Shown in pieces: positions 32,801-43,502 of a stretch of 64,000 bases of DNA. The DNA comes from Glandiceps talaboti (taxonomy: Eukaryota > Hemichordata > Enteropneusta > Spengelidae). The notes beneath the pieces were generated by a model. That model did no database searches. It saw only the letters and a program-made list of their open reading frames with translations, and was not told the origin of the DNA. How positions within the stretch are numbered: the stretch's first letter is position 1; each line of letters opens with the position of its first letter. The DNA lies in NCBI RefSeq assembly GCF_964340395.1, contig NC_135557.1:16518867-16582866 (forward strand), read 5' to 3'. The position numbers were made by a program, and so were the translations under genes.

Positions 32801-34538
32801 GCTTTAAAACAATATCTTTTCCCAACAAGGTGTTATGTAATAAAGTAGTGATTTGAATTTTTTTTCTAAATAAAATTTAACTTCTTGATTTAATAAACCA
32901 TTTTACTATGACTGTTTTATTAATTATTTACGAGTTAACTCTACCGATCGCCCTCAACCAGTGACCCTTCTTGGACACCTCGTACAATGAAAATCTATTC
33001 CTAAACCCCTTGGTCGTTGCAATAATTAAATCACAGTATGTCACAGTATGCAAATGAGCGTCGTAAGATGGGTTCTGCATAATTATGAACGTGCTGGAAG
33101 ATGACACAAAGGACTGTACAGATTAAATGATGTCTCTAGACAAATGGTACCTATTTACTTGACCACCATATGAACTATGGCAAATTAAAGGTGTTTGGTG
33201 ACATGAATAAACAACATGTCTAAACAATAATTACAAATTCGTGATAAACCTTTTTCTACGGGAAAAAATAATTGCGCGTTTCAGATAACATAGCCTCAGA
33301 AGTGGTCGGTCGGGATTTGCTCTCTTTATTTGTTTTAAAATTATTTTTGCTTCTCCCCAACACCAAAAAATTTTGGTCAGAATATGCCTTCAGTGATAGT
33401 TTGGTGAAATATGTACAGACATCACTGGGGAAAGAAAGTAGACATTCATGAAGAATTTCTGTTTTTTGGAATGTTTTAAAAACGTTTTGGGTCGACGGCT
33501 TAGACTAGGATTGGTCGGGTTATCGGAAGCATACGTTCAACCATAGACTCTCGTTGGTGGAGGGTATATGGTTCAACACTATATCGTCCTTATGGAGACA
33601 CTATCCTAATATGAGCTACTTGATGCAGTAGTTAGCTACAATAGTGGAGGAGTTATTTGTTGTTGTTGAGCTGCTCTTTATCGTTCTTTATTGCACATAA
33701 ATAACGCCACGAATCAATGCGTAAATACCGGTGCGATGTATAAGTTGGGTGTATTTTTTGTTGAATTACATATTTTGTTATTTTCAAAAAAATCGGACAT
33801 TTCCTTTCTCTGGCGTTCACTATTAAATCATCCAGGTAATGTGGCGAAAGGACAGACAAAAATTGAATTTGGTACATCTCCGAGAAATGCCACTTTTCAC
33901 CCTTTTTGATGGGATTGGGGTATTTTATACATTGACTAGCTAGGTCATGTTCGATAACAAAATAACGCTACAATTGCAGCTAAGTATGCAGTATGCAGTA
34001 TGCAGTAATGAACGGTGAATGCAGGTATTATATGTACGATAATTAGCATACACCATTGACGAAAGTCTATTGTTATTATGTTGTCTATTCAGATAGAACA
34101 AAGGGAATACCTAGGTATTGTTTAAAACAAAAGGTGAAATCAGTGTAGTATAGTTACTGGAAGCATTAGAGTTTGGAGAGAAAAAATCGGAGATCTGGTG
34201 AAAGGCAGAATAGACAGTGAAAGTTTTCTGAATAACGTTTCAAAGTTTGGCTATTAAGAATCATTAATATTGTAGGTGCTTCTAAACTTACAATTCATAG
34301 TCCGCTCATATTTGGAGCATTAGGAACTGGAGGGGGGGGGGGGCTAGTGGTCGTGAGCAGTAAATAGGAGACACTCCTGTACTTTAAATATGACATGACG
34401 TTACAAAATAAATCTTGTTGTCTGAAAAGCTAGTAAAATCTAAAATGTTACTGACTCATTTCAAGTAACACAGATAATTCGTGCTCAGAAACAAAAAGAT
34501 TGAAGAAGCAACTTACCGACTTGACTGGACGCTGCCAT
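29880..34538 (-). CDS. UBE2V: Ubiquitin-conjugating enzyme variant UBE2V (Mms2/Uev1), four exons, 141 residues
   Basis: Exons on the minus strand are 34538-34517, 32262-32123, 31258-31136 and 30020-29880 (with stop). All junctions are GT-AG and the phases agree (1, 0, 0), giving 426 bases. The protein opens [20 protein letters not shown], has the UEV hallmarks [38 protein letters not shown] and RINMNG, and ends [10 protein letters not shown]. Length and order match vertebrate UBE2V1/2 (about 145 residues). UEV proteins fold like E2s but lack the catalytic cysteine, and pair with Ubc13 (UBE2N) to build Lys63-linked ubiquitin chains in DNA-damage tolerance and innate signalling. Oddity: a cysteine at IDVKACSVL lies next to the position of the E2 active site. 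Intron 2 holds a complete fold-back element (31380-31727). Confidence 0.96.
30400..30412. repeat. Poly-C run
   Basis: About 12 C residues in UBE2V intron 3; a likely site of sequencing uncertainty. Short open frames at 30613-30882 and 30857-31111 in the same intron do not resemble known proteins. Confidence 0.7.
31380..31727. mobile_element. Fold-back MITE family R4, complete copy (~348 bp) in UBE2V intron 2
   Basis: The ends are long inverted repeats: TATGGATGAAGATTGGGTAT at the right end (read on the minus strand) pairs with CATGGATGAAGATTGGGTAT on the left, followed on both sides by ATAAAACAA and TTATCATGGCTTCCTACT. The inversion continues inwards to a palindromic centre GTTATTGTACGTACAATAAC near 31537-31556. 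Without coding capacity, it is essentially one giant hairpin. A degenerate relative lies at 24027-24277. Confidence 0.85.
33276..33532 (+). mobile_element. MITE family R2, copy 2 (257 bp) in UBE2V intron 1
   Basis: It begins GCGTTTCAGATAAC and ends GTTATCGGAAGCAT, and shares the internal blocks GTCGGTCGGGATTT, TGATAGTTTGGTGAAATATG and GTACAGACATCACTGGGG with the copy at 12916-13225. It is about 50 bp shorter, mainly in the T-rich part. Confidence 0.78.
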
Positions 34539-34593
34539 TTTCTGTATTTGACAAACCTGACCGGCCGGCGAGCACTGTGAACGGAGCACAATT

Positions 34594-34603
34594 GTCACGT
34601 GAC
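34594..34603. promoter_or_regulatory. Palindromic E-box GTCACGTGAC upstream of UBE2V
   Basis: A perfect 10-bp palindrome with a CACGTG core lies 56 bp upstream of the UBE2V start codon on the minus strand, within a CpG-containing stretch (CCGGCCGGCG at 34561-34570). CACGTG cores bind bHLH-leucine-zipper factors such as Myc/Max, USF and TFE in animals. The function here is inferred from position only. Confidence 0.45.
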
Positions 34604-35260
34604 TTGTATGGCATGGGGCGCCCTCATAAACAACAAGTGTAAAGTAGTATTCTCGTAGTTTCAATAACATTTAATCGACTGGTCAATCCATGCACAACAT
34701 GGAACAATAAGACTAAGAATACATTTATAATGAAATAACACGTTTTTCGTTATTGTATTGTGTATGATACAAAGTGTGCGATATATTACTTATGGGAGTG
34801 TCGAAAAAAACCCGTCAGGCCTGAGTAATAACAATATTGCAGTCGAGAGGGAAACAAGATAGGCTTGTGACCATTATAATCATTACTGAGATGACGAAAA
34901 CATGAATACCGGAGATAATTGATACGTAATGGACTTACAATGTTGTGATTTCCATCATTGCAATGGCCCAGGAACACTATCTGACACCGTGTACATGGTT
35001 ATGGAGAAAGCAATGTGTTTAATTTCCTTGTACATGTATAGCACACTGTTTTGGGGTTTTATAATAGGAGGAATATTCCCCCATATACCCCAGTTATAAT
35101 ACCACGATGATTCCATCCAACCATACAGCTTTGAACAAGATACGAAACTACGAAATATTTAGCTAAAATGAGGTCGAAAGCATGTCTTATTTTTAGAGTT
35201 CGTCGTTAAAAAGCCAACAGTGCGTGATGTACCGTCTACATTAACTCTTTTCCCGTGAAG

Positions 35261-35301
<41 letters not shown>

Positions 35302-36145
35302 AGCAACAACAGCAGCAGCAGCAGCATCAACACTGAACTGATTTTTGTGCTAAATGTAAATAAATAAATAGAATGAAATTTACTCGTTTACTTTCTGATT
35401 CTGTGCATAAGTGAGAGTCATCATAAACATCGACAGAAGATAGGCGGAAAGTTTGAGGTCTGCAGCTGCCATATGCATCGCAAGGTACGATGCACCCAAC
35501 TTTAGAAGTGATACAAATCCAAGGATGCAAAGTTGAGTTCTGTATGTCTTTGTTCAGACAAGTCTGCTGTTATCTGATGACGCTTGCGCAGTGGCTTGGT
35601 GGCAGACATGATATTGTAAAGACAATGTCTATTACAAAAATATTTCCCCAGTTCACCCAGTAAGTTGAATAAATCGTTGATAGGTTTATTTTGAGAAGGT
35701 TGTTATATTTCGGCGGGAACACAAGCAATATTAAAGTTACCGTGTGCAAACATTGAAAAATATGACTTCCACAATATTACCATATCGTACCCATATTAAA
35801 ATCATGTGTACGGCATGAAGTATTTGTATTGCATTTCTTTGATTGTCACCACATATAGATGACACAACAGTGAGTTCCATCTAGCTAAGGATGTTTTAGT
35901 TCCAAAATACACAAGTTTGGTTGTTTTATTCGCTAATAATTTGTATGTTTAAACCAACATTACATCTTTGCATTATTTCAACTATCATGGTCGACATATA
36001 TGCAGGCTGTGGAATTATTTACAATACTTCACGTGTTTCTGTATAACCGAACATTGCCGACTAAATCCGAACAATTTCCGAACTTCTCAAAGCCTACCAA
36101 GGCATGTGATATATTCATAACTCAATAGGCCTTCTTAGAGTCAAA
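34604..36145. other. Divergent intergenic region between UBE2V and the TRIM gene
   Basis: 1.6 kb between two outward-facing start codons; it must hold both promoters unless leader exons exist. It contains an (AAC)n/(AGC)n array at 35262-35326. No gene is recognised. Confidence 0.5.
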
Positions 36146-38326
36146 ATGGCAGCTGCTTCGTCAGACAAGTTTTTGGAGAAGGTTGACGACGAACTCGTGA
36201 CTTGTACGATTTGTATGGAACGATATGATAAACCGAAGATTCTGCCGTGTCTTCATACGTTCTGTTTGAAATGTCTGCAGGATTATGTAGAGAAACAAGG
36301 CGTTCTGAACTGCCCGACGTGCACCGCCCCTTGTAGAATTCCTACAAGAGGGCTATCTGAACTGAAAGCTAACTTTTTTATGAACTCTTTGATCGATCTG
36401 GTTGTCGAGAGGCGAAAACTACTGGCTGCTGCAAATAACGAGAAATGTGAGCTGTGTGAGGAACGTGATATTTCCCATGTCTGCCAGAATTGTTCAGTAT
36501 TCATTTGTGGGGTGTGTGCGAAGTCGCACATAAAAAGCAAAGCTGCCAGGTCACATACTGTTACAACAATAGATGAACATAGAGACTTGATAACCAGTAG
36601 ACAGTCTGTTGCTGAACAAACAGTGAACTGTTCAGTACACGAAGATAATAAGGTCAAATTCTATTGTGATACGTGCCAGGTACCTGTCTGTGTGGAGTGC
36701 ACAGTTGTAGATCATCGTGTACCCGAGCATGCGCATAGGAATCTAAAAGACGCTGCTAGTGAATACCGTAAACAGCTAGAGATAGAATTCCAGCAACTCA
36801 AAGTGAAAGAGAAAGAAGCAGATGACAGTCGAACTGCAATAAAAACCAAACGTTCAGCTTTACAGAGAAGGTGTCGAGAGAAACAACAAAAGGTTGACAA
36901 AAAAGCTGAAGAGATGATCGCTGCCATAAGGGATGAGCAGAATAAATTATCAGCCGAACTGACAACCGAGTATAATGCGCGATTGAAACGACTGAACGTG
37001 CAACAAGACGACTTTGATTTGAAGCACGGGAACATTGTATGTACACGTGAATATGTAGAGACATTGACAACACACGGCAACGTCGCGCACATACTTTCAA
37101 CGAAGAATGAAGTGACAAGTCGAGTTAAAGAACTTCTTTCTTCGGACATTAAGTATAAAGAAGAACTTGACATTGTAGAATTTGAACCTTTTGCTGTCTC
37201 ACAAGACAAACATTGTGTAGGTGTATTAAAATCTGATGTATCAGTCTCACACTGTAGTGTTGATAACGTTCCAAAGCATGTTTTGAAAGGTGAATCTGTA
37301 ACAGTTAATGTAATAACCAGGGACTATAAAGGCTGTAAAGTGATTCCTAGGCAAGCTTTGTCAGGTACAATCACAAGTCCAAGTGATAAAGTCAGTAAAC
37401 TACATATTAAGAATAACCTGGATGGATCACATTGTGTAACGATTAGTGAAGATATGCTAGGTAGACATAGAGTAGAATTGAATATTGAAGGTAAACATAT
37501 ACCAGGCACACCCTGTGACGTCACTGTAATCAATGGTTTGATCAAGACCATAGGTAAACGTGGTATAATGGAAGGTGAATTCAACCAGCCCTGGGGACTA
37601 GCATATGATAAGTATGGTAACTTAGTCACTGCCGACCGTGATAATCACAGGATTCAGGTATTTGACTCAGGATGGCGCTGTAAGAAAATACTAACATTTA
37701 CCCACTTTAAGAATGTATTTAAACCACAAGGTATAGCGATATCAGATGATAATACTTACTTTATGACTGATTGGGGTAATCAGCAAGTGGTAGTTTGTGA
37801 CGAAAACGGTCACGTGATAAGATGCTTTGGACAGAATGAACTGAGTAATCCGATCGGTATCGCCTTGCATCCTACCGATGGGAATGTGTATGTGTGTAGT
37901 AGACTTAGTAGGAAAGTAGAGGTTTACACACAGAAGGGTAAACATATCAGAACACTAGGTAGTCATATTGGCCAGGTAAAGTCTAAAGCACCATACTTCA
38001 TAGCTATTGACAGTGCAGGTACATTGTATGTAACAGACTTTGAACGTCATTGTGTTTATGTCTGTGATGTACTTGGTAGGCAGATCTTGAAGTCAGAATG
38101 TGTATCTTGGGCTAAAGGTGTTTGCATTCACAATGATAGAGAATTGTTTGTTACAGCAGGTAACAAATTATACAAATTAGACATGTATGGTAGAATTGTA
38201 TCTCGCATTGGTTGTAACAATGATGGCTTAAATTGGCCAACTTGTGTAGTGTCTTCCGATGGCAGTCCACAAAAACTTATTGTTGCAAACACATATGACC
38301 ACTGCATCAAAGTGTTTGTAGAATAA
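36146..38326 (+). CDS. TRIM2/3/71-type RING E3 ubiquitin ligase with B-boxes, coiled coil, filamin and NHL repeats (726 residues, intronless)
   Basis: RING C3HC4: C20, C23, C35, H37, C40, C43, C56, C59. B-box 1 spans ~101-140 (CELCEERD...CGVC...H). B-box 2 spans ~162-198 (CSVHEDNKVKFYCDTC...CVEC...H). The coiled coil is ~203-295, the filamin/ABP280-type immunoglobulin domain ~365-462 (ending GKHIPGTPCDVTV), and the NHL beta-propeller ~467-726, opening IGKRGIMEGEFNQPWGLAYD. This is the class VII TRIM architecture (TRIM2, TRIM3, TRIM71, also TRIM32-related); such proteins transfer ubiquitin and often bind RNA or cargo through the NHL propeller. The start ATG sits in a strong context (CAAAATGGC) and the ORF is full length for the class. 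Being a single exon, it looks like one of the lineage-expanded or retrocopied TRIM genes common in lancelets and molluscs; one-to-one orthology is not claimed. Confidence 0.94.
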   Translation: MAAASSDKFLEKVDDELVTCTICMERYDKPKILPCLHTFCLKCLQDYVEKQGVLNCPTCTAPCRIPTRGLSELKANFFMNSLIDLVVERRKLLAAANNEKCELCEERDISHVCQNCSVFICGVCAKSHIKSKAARSHTVTTIDEHRDLITSRQSVAEQTVNCSVHEDNKVKFYCDTCQVPVCVECTVVDHRVPEHAHRNLKDAASEYRKQLEIEFQQLKVKEKEADDSRTAIKTKRSALQRRCREKQQKVDKKAEEMIAAIRDEQNKLSAELTTEYNARLKRLNVQQDDFDLKHGNIVCTREYVETLTTHGNVAHILSTKNEVTSRVKELLSSDIKYKEELDIVEFEPFAVSQDKHCVGVLKSDVSVSHCSVDNVPKHVLKGESVTVNVITRDYKGCKVIPRQALSGTITSPSDKVSKLHIKNNLDGSHCVTISEDMLGRHRVELNIEGKHIPGTPCDVTVINGLIKTIGKRGIMEGEFNQPWGLAYDKYGNLVTADRDNHRIQVFDSGWRCKKILTFTHFKNVFKPQGIAISDDNTYFMTDWGNQQVVVCDENGHVIRCFGQNELSNPIGIALHPTDGNVYVCSRLSRKVEVYTQKGKHIRTLGSHIGQVKSKAPYFIAIDSAGTLYVTDFERHCVYVCDVLGRQILKSECVSWAKGVCIHNDRELFVTAGNKLYKLDMYGRIVSRIGCNNDGLNWPTCVVSSDGSPQKLIVANTYDHCIKVFVE

Positions 38327-38402
38327 GCCGGACATGGTTACAAATAATGTATTTTCGTATAATGAAATATGTAATGTCATATTTTGATAGATCTTATGAC
38401 GT

Positions 38403-38408
38403 AATAAA
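38403..38408 (+). terminator. Candidate polyadenylation signal AATAAA of the TRIM gene
   Basis: An exact AATAAA lies 77 bases after the TAA stop, followed within 40 bases by a short GT/T-containing stretch. It is the first such hexamer downstream. Confidence 0.6.
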
Positions 38409-39437
38409 GTGTACGCTGAAATGAAGAAAACCATGTAGAATTCTGTCATTAATGTAGGTCTGATCAGAATGGATGTGATGCATTATGGGAGATGAACAAA
38501 CTTAGGAGTTCCATATCTCTCACAGTAATGTCTACACGATGTTGTGGCCTTCATTTGGAAGCAATGATATTCCTAACATTGTTAATTTCCTATACTATCC
38601 AGCCCAAGTGTAAAACAGACCTCTCCTAAGCCAAATTCACCAATCTTTATCAGGGGTCACGTGACGCAGGCAGATATACAGAAGGCATTGCAGTTAGTAT
38701 AAAACTACCCTCAACCAATCGTGATTCAACGACTGAAATAGAAATACATGTTTTACCTCATGAGGGCGCACTTCGAAAATATGTGACGTCTCATTCACGC
38801 CTGCCAACAATAAATTTATTACACTGAAATTAATTTACAAAGTGCCCTTGAGGATACAAATGTAACAACGTCATGGAATTATGTTTCCAAAATGTATCTC
38901 TTAATGATGTAGTAACAAATTAATATTTTAACCTTGCCACTGTTTGTTTTGGACAACATAGAATTCACAATGTTGTATTGATGACAAATCACTCTTTTCT
39001 CAGGGACCAGGTTTGTTTTGTTTAGAATGTACATTTTCTTTTCATATTAGCGCCCTCAACCTACTATTGTTTTTTTTTTTATAATACTTAATGTTTGAAG
39101 CTGAAATTGTATTAGCTCTATATTTAGTCCCAGGACAGATCTGTTATTGTCATGATTCTATCTTTAAAGACAAAAAAAAGGTTAAAACGGGATGGTCTCA
39201 CCCAAAGCCAACTCAAATGAAAGGTTTCTAGTAACTCTGATTAACCTGTCGCTCTTCAGGTCAGCAAGAGCAGATTAGTTATGTACACTGAATAAAGCTT
39301 TTATTTCCATACATTTATTTACCAATCCCTTTCCCCCGGACAGAGGTGTTCTTAAGGTACATGCAAAGTGTTATTTGATTTCACCCCATGGTTGATTTTA
39401 ACTTTTATTTATAAGGCATGATCTGAAAGCATCAACA

Positions 39438-39438
39438 T

Positions 39439-39480
<42 letters not shown>

Positions 39481-39585
39481 ACACATACACACATACATAC
39501 ATACATACACACACATACATACATACATACATACATACATACATACATACATACACACACAGACACACGGCACAGACACAGACAC

Positions 39586-39624
<39 letters not shown>
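39438..39624. repeat. Compound (AC)n/(CATA)n/(CAGA)n microsatellite
   Basis: Three successive simple motifs over ~190 bp. All open frames across it are artefacts. Confidence 0.95.
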
Positions 39625-40960
39625 CACCCTCACACAGTTTTCTTCACCAATTCCATTTTTATAAACCGACCTACCAATCTATCAATATTTTTAAAGACAT
39701 ACAGACCAATTTCAGACACACTTTGTATCTTCATTTAAATAGTATGGAAAACTCGTCTTGAGGCATATCAATACTAATTTTCCTTGAAAAGAGAACAAAA
39801 CATTTATATATCTTTGTCGTATTTACGCATGGCCTTTTCTCTATGATCCTGACATCAGTACTGGCATTTTAGGGTATACAGAAAAAGTATCCAATCTAGG
39901 CGTGATTTACTTGATTTGACATACTTCTATATCCGGATCTCGCTTTGACTAATGATAAGTAAATACCTCTAGGTAAGCACAATAGGACGTGTAAATATTC
40001 ATAGGGCAATAACACTATCATAGGATAATGTTCAGGTTTGGTCCATGTACCTTTTATGATGTTACTATCATTGAAAATGAAGAAGGCCGCCCTCACCTGG
40101 AAAGTTAGAATTAACCAATAAGGGTGACATGGGGAGCAGTGCAATGAAGCATGGTGACATAGCGACTGTAAGTACATATTTAACAATCTGGCGAGTACTT
40201 GCAGTCTCAGTTGCCCTTATCAGACGTAGAGTAACACAATGGAAACCATTTGCATGTTTCGTCGGCCACTAGCTCGACACGATCCTAAGAACTATTATTT
40301 GTAGACTTGGGTAAAAATATGGTTTGTAAGTTTAAAAAAAAACTACGATGAATTTACTTCAATACAACATTTTGTTTAGTTTATGTAAGATTATGTTAAT
40401 GTATGTGTTCATTACTTGCAATAAACACTACGCAACATCAATTAAATTCTTTGTTTGCCGTCCGCATGGAGGTAGGTAAATTTAAAAACAAACAAACAAA
40501 TTCTGTAGTGCTCACAGTTTATGTAGAAGGCCTTATTTCATACTATTGTAAATAAAAAAAAACTTCCAAATATCTTCAGAATAACTACACATATCTCTAA
40601 ATTGTTGTTGAAAACAACCAAACTTTGGATTTTGACTTTTTATATTTCACCAGTCTAGTAGATTTATGTACAAACACAATATGAATCAGCAGAAAAAGGA
40701 ATTTTATATGACATGTTAGCATTGTTTTATTTCTGTGTTTGGTTTTCCCCTGTCTGATAGGTTTTGGCATTGTCTGTGTTTTTTGGGGAAATTCGAGGAC
40801 GGCAAACATATCATAGTTGAATCAGTTTATACGTAGACGGTACACTGACAGTATACAACGTGTCAAACAGCAACAAATGTGTTTGTTGTCTGAGGCTAGA
40901 CGAAGAGTGCATAGGTCAGAACGAAACGAGTTTTGAATACGTCATGTAAATGACTGTCGA

Positions 40961-40999
40961 ACCATAGACAGTGGAGGTCTCACCTCCACTGTCTATGGT
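40961..40999. repeat. Perfect hairpin ACCATAGACAGTGGAGGT
   Basis: Two 18-base arms pair exactly around the trinucleotide CTC. GAC and CGA immediately outside nearly extend the symmetry. It may be the collapsed core of a fold-back element. Confidence 0.8.
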
Positions 41000-41284
41000 C
41001 GAACATACAAACAACTTGCGATAACAAAAATCACAAAGTTAACCGTCAATGTTTCCCTCGTCGAAATGTACGGTTATGTTATGCCCATGAAACTGAATCT
41101 ATCATTTACAAAACAGTGTGTAGGTGTGATAGTAACATTTATGCCAAGACGACAACGTCATTTGGTTTGTCACATGACAATAATCGGTAACTTAGAACTC
41201 TAATACCTCTAAGCCTGCCAAACTGCTATTATCGTTCGTCGATGTTTAGCTTTTGTGACTGTATAGCTATGACCATGAGATTTG

Positions 41285-41822
41285 ACAGGCTTTATCTGGA
41301 TGTCACGGTTTAGGGAGGAAACATCAATCTATACTGCATGGTAGTTCGATGCATACGTGTGCATTTTATGTTAATGTCACAGTGTCATACCTAGACTGTC
41401 GACAGTCGCTCGCGCCTTTCTTCCCTACGTTGATGATCTAAACTTAAGTCGCTGCCGCGCTCCAATCCGGCGCAATACTACTATACTCGCATACTGATAT
41501 CGAGGGCCAAAGGCGCGAGCGACTATCGACAGTCTATGTCATACCGTACACAATATTTAGTGGGCTTTATCGGCCAGGTGCCGACGCCTGGCTATGGAGA
41601 GGAGACGTCAAATTAAGGGGGGGGGGGGGGTCAAACTATACTGTGTGGTAGGTCGACACATGAGTGACGTGCATATTATGTTGATATGTCATATCGTACA
41701 CAACATTTTGTGGACCTTATTTATCGGGGTGCCGAAGTCTGGCCATGCGTAGGAGACGTCAAACTATATTGTGTGGTAGTTAAACGCATGAGTCTGCATT
41801 TTTATGTTGGTACGTCACGTCA
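41285..41822. repeat. Three tandem copies of a ~130-150-bp unit, one interrupted by a MITE
   Basis: Units share GGMYTTATC near the start, then GGAGACGTCAAA, AAACTATACTGTGTGGTAG, GCATNTTATGTT and TGTCATACCGTACACAA. Unit 1 starts at about 41290, unit 2 at about 41562 and unit 3 at about 41711. Unit 1 contains the 145-bp MITE at 41392-41536. Unit 2 has a poly-G run at about 41620-41632. Confidence 0.8.
41392..41536. mobile_element. 145-bp MITE with 25-bp inverted ends and a 9-bp target duplication
   Basis: The left end TAGACTGTCGACAGTCGCTC and the right end (reversed) TAGACTGTCGATAGTCGCTC continue to GCGCC, 25 bp with one mismatch. TGTCATACC flanks it on both sides (41383-41391 and 41537-41545). 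The neighbouring tandem unit reads TGTCATATCGTACACAAC without the insert, an internal empty site. A 9-bp duplication fits Mutator-like (MULE) elements best. CpG-rich interior, no coding capacity. Confidence 0.9.
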
Positions 41823-41959
41823 GAACACTCGAGTTCAATATTTGTAAGTTTGTATACCTATAGGCCATACAGACAAAAAGTGTTGTTTCTCGTCCCCGTA
41901 AGCGTCACTTGACAACATGCGCGTCGGAGCTTTTTTCCGCATGGTTTCCCTTTAAGTAC

Positions 41960-42280
41960 AACCCATGGCCATATAACACCAAAATAAAGTGTTTTCTGTA
42001 TGTACCACAATTGTTTATAGTATCCATATCAAGTGTAAAGGTACACTGTTTCATTTGCTAATACAACCCGTAACACCACAGTAAAGCGTTTTCTGTATGT
42101 ACCACAATTGTTTATAGCATCCATATCAAGTGTAAAAGTATACTGTTTCATTTGCTAATTGGCCACGTCAGAAAGGCCACATGCTAGGCTTGTAAATGAA
42201 CCAATATTGAAACAGTATACTTTACACGATTATGAATGCTATAAAAAAAGTGTAGCACATCGGAAAGTGCTTTACAGTAC
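41960..42280. repeat. Direct-plus-inverted repeat block
   Basis: Two direct copies (about 41962-42053 and 42066-42158) share GTTTTCTGTATGTACCACAA, TTGTTTATAG and CATATCAAGTGTAAA. A third, inverted copy lies at about 42192-42280. The block abuts the fold-back element that starts at 42316. Confidence 0.78.
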
Positions 42281-42315
42281 AGTGTTATTCATTGTATTTC
42301 TTTCCAAACGGTAAC

Positions 42316-43112
42316 AGGACAACTGCCCCCCGGACAATTGCCCCCGAAGGACAACTGCCCCCTGGACAATTGCCCCCGAAGGACAACTGCCCCCGTACAA
42401 TTGCCCCCGAAGGACAACTGCCCCCTGGACAATTGTCCCCGAAGGACAATAGCCCCCCGGACAATTGCCCCCGAAGGACAATTGCCCCCGAAGGACAACT
42501 GCCCCCGGTCAATTGCCCCCCTGACCACTGCCCCCGAAGGACAACTGCCCCCCGGACTACTGCCCCCGAACGAAAAAAAAATAGTATTACATATGAACGG
42601 GTTTGTCATTCATTAAAAAGTCACCGTCGGCAACTTACCGCCGCAATTTGCGAACACTATACTCACTACATTCACAATGCTTTTTTTTGTGGGTATGTGT
42701 AAATAAATATATACACTCGTTTATTTCAAGTTTCATGATTATCTAAGTTTCTCCAATGCGTCTTGATATGTTGACTCGCTCGTAACAATTATCACAGATG
42801 ACAATAGAGTAAAACGTGCAAATGTGAGTATAAATTATGTGAATTACGGCGGTAAGTTAAATCATCATGCCGACATTTGTGAATGACGTAATAATTATCA
42901 CAGATAACAATAGAGTAAAACATGTGAATGTAGTGAGTATAATGTACGCAAATTGCGGCGGTAAGTTGCCGACGGTGACTCTTTAATGAATGACAAACCC
43001 GTTCACCTGTAATACTAGCTTCTTTTTTTTCGGTCGGGGGCAGTAGTACGGGGGGCAGTTGTCCGGGGGGCAGTTGTCCTTCGGGGGCAATTGTCCGGGG
43101 GGTAGTTGTCCT
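42316..43112. mobile_element. ~800-bp fold-back element with GGACAAYTGCCCCC minisatellite ends
   Basis: The left end (42316-42570) is about 17 units of GGACAAYTGCCCCC with GAA or CC spacers. The right end (43032-43112) is the same motif in inverted orientation with about 5 units. Inside these, arms at 42584-42679 and 42924-43015 are near-perfect inverted copies (for example AACGGGTTTGTCATTCATTA and GCAACTTACCGCCGCAATTTG-type sequence). The centre contains a further direct repeat (AATTATCACAGATRACAATA at about 42787 and 42895). The C-rich arrays give Pro/Gly/Cys-rich open frames in both strands, which are artefacts. Confidence 0.85.
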
Positions 43113-43502
43113 AGAATCTTTCCAAACCCGTCACTTGTACCACACACATCCAGAAAATAATTACAGTAGACTAAACACAATTTCAAGTTATTTATATGAA
43201 CAAAATGTTGTCAAAATATTAGTTTAGTATTGTATATAATGGACCAATGTTACACAGAATATGTACAGTTTTAATCATTTTAAAAATAAATATGTGAATC
43301 TCTATACTATACATAATCAGTATATTGTGTCTGTGTACATTATGTATCATCAAACGTTTATATATGACAAATTTTTTTCTCAGTGTTTAATCACATTGAT
43401 CAGTATTAGGCCTAATAAAAAAATTGTGTGGTTCCGATTACACTCAATGTTAGAATAGGTGGGATAAGTAGATTGTTTATTTTATTTCATTATATTTTTT
43501 TC

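Larger units (their letters stand above)
38409..41284. other. Intergenic region with microsatellites
   Basis: No gene recognised. It contains (AC)n, (CATA)n and (CAGA)n arrays (39438-39624) and, near 40961, a perfect hairpin. Short open frames at 39896-40186 and 40597-40809 (minus) lack any family signature. Confidence 0.5.

Noticed and set aside
35262-35326. (AAC)n(AGC)n tract considered as a polyglutamine-coding exon
   Set aside because: No open flanking frame and no splice signals. A simple repeat in an intergenic region.
36283-38310. Antisense open frames across the TRIM gene
   Set aside because: Shadows of the real coding strand. The sense protein shows intact RING, B-box and NHL residues.
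42272-42702. Pro/Gly/Cys-rich open frames on both strands, collagen- or antifreeze-like at first sight
   Set aside because: They are translations of the GGACAAYTGCCCCC minisatellite end of a fold-back element. There is no start context, splice support or non-repeat domain.
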